NCBI GenBank assembly: GCA_020091685.1
Contig: CM034613.1
Location: 16,574,932-16,638,931, forward strand
DNA: 64,000 nt
From: Lutjanus erythropterus
Lineage: Eukaryota > Chordata > Actinopteri > Lutjaniformes > Lutjanidae
Direction: 5' to 3'
This document shows, in pieces, positions 59,025 through 64,000 of this stretch. The notes beneath the pieces were generated by a model. The model was not told the origin of the DNA, ran no database searches, and saw nothing but the letters and a program-made list of their open reading frames with translations. The translations under genes and the position numbers were made by a program. Position 1 is the first letter of the stretch. Every line of letters begins with the position of its first letter.

Positions 59025-59240
59025 CTAGGGCTAAATAAATCAATCAAAACCATAATATGGCCTATTGTAATTTTCAAATTGCAGAAGGCCAATCACAGAG
59101 ATGCCCTCACCAAAACATCATATTCCACAGACTTGAAAAAAACATCTTTGTTGGTACAGATCCCAGCAAGTCATATTGCATCTCAAATATCACAAGAAAT
59201 AATTGCAATTAGATATTTTTTCTAAACTGTTCAGCCCTAG
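59025..59240. mobile_element. 216-bp inverted-repeat element with CTAGGGCT ends
   Basis: The left end CTAGGGCTAAATAAATC and the right end, read on the other strand (CTAGGGCTGAACAGTTTAGA), are inverted repeats. The interior ATTGCATCTCAAATATCACA and AGAAATAATTGCAATTAG fits a short dispersed repeat common in teleosts. Non-coding. Confidence 0.65.
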
Positions 59241-59801
59241 CCAATACCAACCCTGGGTCTTTTCCTGTTTTTTACCTGAAGACACCAATAAACAGAAAGT
59301 GCCAAAAAAAGAAGCCTCCCAAGGATCGATAGTAATTTCCACAGTATCGATATTCATTGATATTCCAAAAGGTTGTCTGGTTTTCAGCACTGTACATAAT
59401 CATATAAGGTAAAATGTGTGCACATGCCTTTCTAAGTACACCAGGGCCCAGAGGAGGAAATCTATTCATGAACTGTCAGAGCAGTCGATCTGTATCTCAT
59501 GTTATGCAGACAGTCACACAAATCGAACTGGTGTCTATATTCTAATCTGGCGTCAGGTGAAGTTTCATTACAAGCAAAGATGGAGGGGGAGGCCGAGCTC
59601 CATTGGATTATCACGAAAGTGTATTCATTTCCATCTTAATAATGTGACAGCGCACAAGTAGGAGGAGAAAGGGAGACGGAAACGCCACAAATTGAACAAA
59701 AGCAGTGATAGAGACATCAGAGTGTGTTTGTGTGAAGGGAAAACTAACACACACCTGGACGAGCCCCCATGTTTTGTTTAAAAAGAATAAAGGAAACTCT
59801 C
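59241..59801 (-). other. irs1: intron following the large irs1 exon (start)
   Basis: Read from the minus strand, this continues directly from the donor at 59803-59802. No terminal exon could be placed here or further left with confidence. The small last coding part and 3' UTR of irs1 should lie somewhere at lower coordinates. Confidence 0.4.
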
Positions 59802-59803
59802 AC

Positions 59804-62800
59804 CTGTTCCCTCCTTGTTTCCGTTCTGGTGCGTCCGCAGCTCCTCTGATTTGTAGAAGTCGATGCTGGCGTAGGTGTTGAGACTGGAGCTGCTGCTGCT
59901 GTTGCCGACTGCCGCGCTCACTCCCCCGACCCCTGAACCTCCACCCAGCACAGAGAAGAGGCGAGAGGGGGCCACCTGGCTACCTGAGGGTCCATCCAGG
60001 CCCAAATGGGGGCTTTCCTTGTTGGCCAAGTCCAGGTCTATGTAGTTAAGGCCTTGCTCTGTGGACGAAGTCTGAGCGTTTGACGGAAGGGATTGCTGTC
60101 CAGGGAGGGCGAACTGAGCGGGGTTGTCCGTCACAGCACCGTTCCCCCACAGCATGCTTTCGATGCCCAGCCGGCGGGCCACGGCTTGGGCGTGTTCGGG
60201 AAACAGGGAGGCAGTGGAGGAGGAAGAGGATGTAGAGGTAGAGGTGGGGAGGGAAGGTGAAGCGAGGAAGGTTTCTGAGCAGTGCCGTCTGCGTCCTTGG
60301 GGGTCAGCCCGGATGACTTTAGCCCCATGGTCGGGGTTGGGTCCTGGTTTGGTGAGGGGGAAGTCAAGACCCCGTGACAGCACTGCAACAGAAGGATCAG
60401 TCCTGGTGGGGGAAGGGGCTTTTGGGGAGACACTGGAGGATGACCTAGGGACGGTGTTGTTGTTCAAGCTGAAGGCCATCTCCGTGTAGTCTCCACAGGA
60501 TGTTGGGGACTCTGACTCAGACACTGACGGGACACTTTCTCTGGTTTTCCTAAGTGGCGCCTCCGCCACTTCAGCCCCTTCTTCACGGGAGTTCGTACTA
60601 CCCTCATCGCAGGCTTTAGGGGCATGGGCAAGAGTTGGAGGCGTAGGAGGGGTGTGGAAAGAGGGGAAGACTAGAGGAGTAAGGGAAAGGGGTGAGGGGG
60701 ACGGAGAAGGGCCCAAGTCCATGTTGACATACTCAGAGGCAGCTGGGGGAGTGATGGGGGCAGAGGGGCTACGGGAGAGGGGGATAAAGTTCCCTAAGCA
60801 AGACGTTGGCCTGTGTTGAGGATTCTTGCTGGGCAATGATAAACCATGCCTGAGACCCCTGCCGCGCCCTCCTCCAACCCCGGCCTGGCTGCATTTCTCG
60901 CCCTTAAACTCAATGCTTACGTACTCTCCAGGGCTCTTAGGTTCTGGGGGCAGAGGGTTCTCACGGACCCTAGGAAGGGTGTTGGCCTTAGATACATCAA
61001 CAAACAGACTCACCGGTCTGCTTCGAGTATGGCTACCCTGCTTGGACAATCCACCAGAGCCTCGTCTCTGCTGGAGCTTACTCCCGTCTTTGGACTGAGC
61101 TCCCCCCGCCTGGGTAGCTCGGTCCTCGCTCTCTCCCAGGCTCTCGCTGCTGGCTGAGCTGGAGGAGTACGAGGACGAGGAGAGCGACAGGTGGCGTCCC
61201 ACCATTGCATTGCCTGCTGCTGGTTGCTCCTGACGGCCTCCATTAGTCCTACCTCCACCCATTCCCCTACTACAACTCCCATTGGGCCTTCTGCCTCTTC
61301 CTGGCCCGTCATCAAAGTGTCCAGCAGAGGGGTTGTGTTTATATGACCGGGGAAGGGAATAGTAAGAGTACACCATCTTGGGGGCTTGCTGCTGAGTCTC
61401 CAAATGAGTGGTGTTCTCCGGAGGTGGAGGGCTGCCGTTCACAGAGCGTGCACTGATTGGAGACATGTTCATATAGTCGCTGCCTGCCCTGCTGTCCGCA
61501 CTGCCACTGCCCACCCACGTCCCTCCAGACAGACCACCACGCTGGTCAGGGGAGCAGCTGCTGTTGGGGGACATGATCATATAGCCGTCAGACGTTGGTG
61601 GAGGGCGGATCTGCTGTGGAGGGGACACGCTGTTGTTGGGGGTCATGGCCATGTAATCATCAGCAACTTTGGAGTCTGAGTCTGGGACAGAGACCGCCAA
61701 TGATTGGGACATGGATACTGGAGGCTGAGTGACGCCAGGGAGCATGGACATGTACCCATTGTCCACACCTAAATCTGCGCTACCGCTTGTTCCTCCACTC
61801 ACTTCACTTTTGAAGTCACCTGCCACATCCAAGTAGCCTCCTCCTCCCCCTGCTGAGCCAGCACCCATGACAGATTCCCTCTGCGTGGAAGAGGAGGTGG
61901 AGGTAAAGGACTCGCGGCTGGTGCTCCTCGACATGATAGCGTAATCAGCTGAGTCTTCGTCTGCTGGCTCCTCAGCTCTGCGCTGACGTGGGGCCAGCCT
62001 CTCCAGGGCCATCGGAGGTAACGAAGCACGCTTGCTCAGCAGCCTACGTTCAGCTTCACATTCACGGCTGGAGGAGCGCCGCAGCACTCTCCTGGTCTGG
62101 GGCTGAGAGCCACAGGATGGGGTTCCTGGTGCTGGCAGGGAGGTGGATGTCAAGCTACCTTGATTACTGCTGCTACCACCACCACTATTACTACTACGCT
62201 GGCCCATTAAGATGTAGTTGGCTCCCTCCTCGCCAAGAGACTGGCTGCCGGTGCTACCGACAGAGCTACCCGGGAGGCTCGGGGAGGGAAGGAGCGTGTG
62301 ATCCCCAGGACTAGAGCCATACTCGTCTGAGGAGCCGTAGTCACTGGGTGAGCCTGAGACGGACGCGCGGTGGGAGGGGACGCGACTGTAGGCGCCAGAC
62401 GGACCACCACCAGCCGAGGATGTTACGCCTCCAAACTCAGAGCCGTGCCCGGAGCTGGAGGAGAGGCTCGGGGCTGGGGAGGGCGCCGGGGTGGAGATGG
62501 AGCGCATCAACCCAAGAGGAGTTTTAGTAGCTGAGGTGGGGGCTGAACGGGCCGACTTCGACCTGAGGATTGGGGTGGTGGAGCAGGACCCGTTGGTGGA
62601 GGGGCTGGAGCTCTGCCCCTGGAGGGTCCCTGCCATCCCGTCTTCACCTTTACCCCCGTCACTGGCGGTGCGAGACCTCGGGAAGCTGTGCCGTGGGGTG
62701 GGAGAGGCGTTGGCACTGCTGGCCCCTGCTCCACCGTTAGCTCCTCCTGGAGGCTCAGTTCGAGGCCGGCGGGTGAAGCCCACCTGACTTGGAGGAGGAT

Positions 62801-62969
62801 TCGGGTGGTGGCGGCGTGAGGGAACACTGATGGGGTTTGAAGCAGTAGCACCTCCTCCAGGGCCGGAGTTTGACTGAGATTTGCTGCGTTGGCGGAACTC
62901 CTCGCTCAGCGCCTTCATGGCCTCCAGCAAGGTTTCATGCATGTTCTGGGCCACCACCGAATCATCCAC
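59804..62969 (-). CDS. irs1: insulin receptor substrate 1 (large internal exon, partial gene)
   Basis: This exon encodes the docking tail of the IRS adaptor, which the insulin and IGF1 receptors phosphorylate so that it recruits PI3K, SHP2 and Grb2. It starts VDDSVVAQNMHETLLEAMKA, the C-terminal PTB helix, then keeps IRS1 hallmarks RSKSQS, NPISVP, RRHHPNPPPSQVG, SVSGSPSD and SSDEYGSSPGD. YXXM motifs lie at exon residues 252 YILM, 343 YAIM, 406 YMSM, 439 YMAM, 463 YMIM, 499 YMNM, 747 YVNM and 828 YTEM. SHP2-type sites are YIDL (976) and YASI (1033). YSLPRSYKH at 537 and KVIRADPQGRRRHCSETF at 884 are typical. The Grb2 site at 683 is YVSI instead of YVNI. IRS1 is preferred over IRS2/IRS4 because of the N-terminal block, SYYSLPRSYKHN and PGEYVxIEF; GDYTEMAF and YASIDF are IRS2-like. 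The acceptor CATGTCTTAG puts an in-frame TAG just before the first codon (GTG, Val), so the PH/PTB part is on earlier exons outside the window. The exon ends GGAACAG|GTGAGAG, phase 1, so the apparent C-terminus ESFLYSF is intron read-through. The sequence is GC-rich and serine/glycine-rich, unlike the AT-rich flanks. Confidence 0.9.
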
Positions 62970-64000
62970 CTAAGACATGATGACAGAAAAATCCTCTCAA
63001 AGAGCGAACATGAAATATAATTCTGTCAGATTCTAAATGTATTTTTGAATTAACTCTTACAAATAAAACCAGTTGGGACGCAAGATAAGTGACAGGCAAG
63101 GGGAAGTATGGCAGGAACACTGTCACCTGCAATACAGACCCTCCTATCATGACCAATAAAGTTGCATCAGTTTATATTTGCTGATTATATATTTTAAAAA
63201 TTGGTTTTCATTGTGTTTGTTACTGTCAGCAGTAAGTAACAGCTAAAATGTTGTGACTGAAATTGGACAAAGAGGTTGCGCTTCAACAATAGGATTCTTA
63301 GTGAAATTATTAATAATAATTAATAATTTGGCTCATCAGACACCGTCAGTAATCAGTACACACATTATTAAACCATTAATCAATCAAATAACTAACACCA
63401 GTCAATTTCAGACAACTTTTTCATACTTTAGCAGTTACCTCATGTTTCTGCAGTTGTGACAAAATGTGAAAACATACAAATCAAGCTCAGTGGTTTGACT
63501 TGACTTTGTCCTCTGCGGGGACAATAATACTCCAAACTCCATTTAAAAAAAATGTGGAATATACATACATATGCATATGTAAAACACATTTCCATACAAA
63601 CTTTACATTTTGGACTTTGTTATCTCAACTCCTTACAGACTTCTGTTGGTTAACTGTGGTATTTTAGTGGGAGAAGACCGTGGGAATGAGAGGCGAATCA
63701 TTTTAAAAAAATAAGATTTATCACCAAAATACATGCTTGTTGGTGGGTCAGATACACGCCACGTTACACCCACTCATAATTCTCACCTCAAGTTAATTCA
63801 CCGGCAATCATGTGCGTGGGATTGGTCGGTTGGGTTCTTTAAATTATGACTGCCTTCTGGGATTAATTTAACTAAATTTGCAAGAGTTAAGATTAAGTTT
63901 TACAATCTTAAGTGCTTGTGTTTAGGCTCTAAAAAAACCCAACCAAAGTATAACATCTCCATCGTTTATCGTTTCCAGGTTTAAGTTATGGTCAAGTAAC
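62970..64000 (-). other. irs1: irs1 intron upstream of the large exon
   Basis: AT-rich sequence, with no minus-strand frame resembling the PH domain or the rest of the PTB domain. It ends, read on the minus strand, TTTTTCTGTCATCATGTCTT and AG before the exon. The intron is therefore at least 1,031 bp and continues past the window. No repeat family was recognised in it. Confidence 0.7.

Noticed and set aside
60124..62851. Several 90-120 codon frames on both strands across the irs1 exon
   Set aside because: They are antisense or out-of-frame shadows of the conserved irs1 reading frame, made long by its high GC content.
1..64000. CRISPR array, tRNA, rRNA or prokaryotic operon
   Set aside because: No regularly spaced identical repeats, no tRNA-like A/B box pair that I could fold, and no ribosomal RNA sequence; the genome style is vertebrate.

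Overview
The window reads as nuclear DNA of a spiny-rayed (percomorph-type) teleost. The evidence is spliced genes with GT-AG introns, long non-coding stretches full of (CA)n/(TG)n tracts, and many short inverted-repeat elements of kinds common in fish (ends such as TTAAAGGGATAGTTC, CAGTGGTTCCCAAAC, CACTGTAAAAA, AGAGCTGCAAC). No bacterial, viral or CRISPR-type features were seen.

Two protein-coding genes are supported, one near each edge. On the left (+ strand, 613-5387) is a three-exon gene whose splice phases fit together exactly (phase 2, then phase 1). It encodes a predicted 962-residue secreted protein with a signal peptide, no cysteine in the mature chain, about eleven N-glycosylation sequons and a C-terminal EGSGSG glycosaminoglycan-attachment-like motif. 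I do not recognise the family. The 3' end of a further + strand gene may lie in the first ~130 bases.

On the right (- strand, 62969-59804) is the large signalling exon of an insulin receptor substrate, best matched to irs1. It runs from the last helix of the PTB domain through eight YXXM PI3K-docking motifs to the SHP2-docking tail. The PH and most of the PTB exons lie beyond the right edge. The exon ends in a clean splice donor, so a few C-terminal residues lie in a later exon that I could not place. The Grb2-docking site reads YVSI instead of the usual YVNI.

Between them lie about 54 kb with no convincing gene. This desert holds relics of at least three non-LTR retrotransposons (L1-like at 58.2 kb, an L2-like 3' end at 39.1 kb, another reverse-transcriptase tail at 25.4 kb), about ten families of small inverted-repeat DNA elements (several present two to four times, one nested in another), microsatellites, and a few non-repetitive stretches that could be conserved regulatory elements. 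Because irs1 is transcribed right to left, the desert lies downstream of it. No multi-gene functional system was found. The most unusual items are the unrecognised secreted proteoglycan-like gene and the irs1 exon structure and docking-site change.
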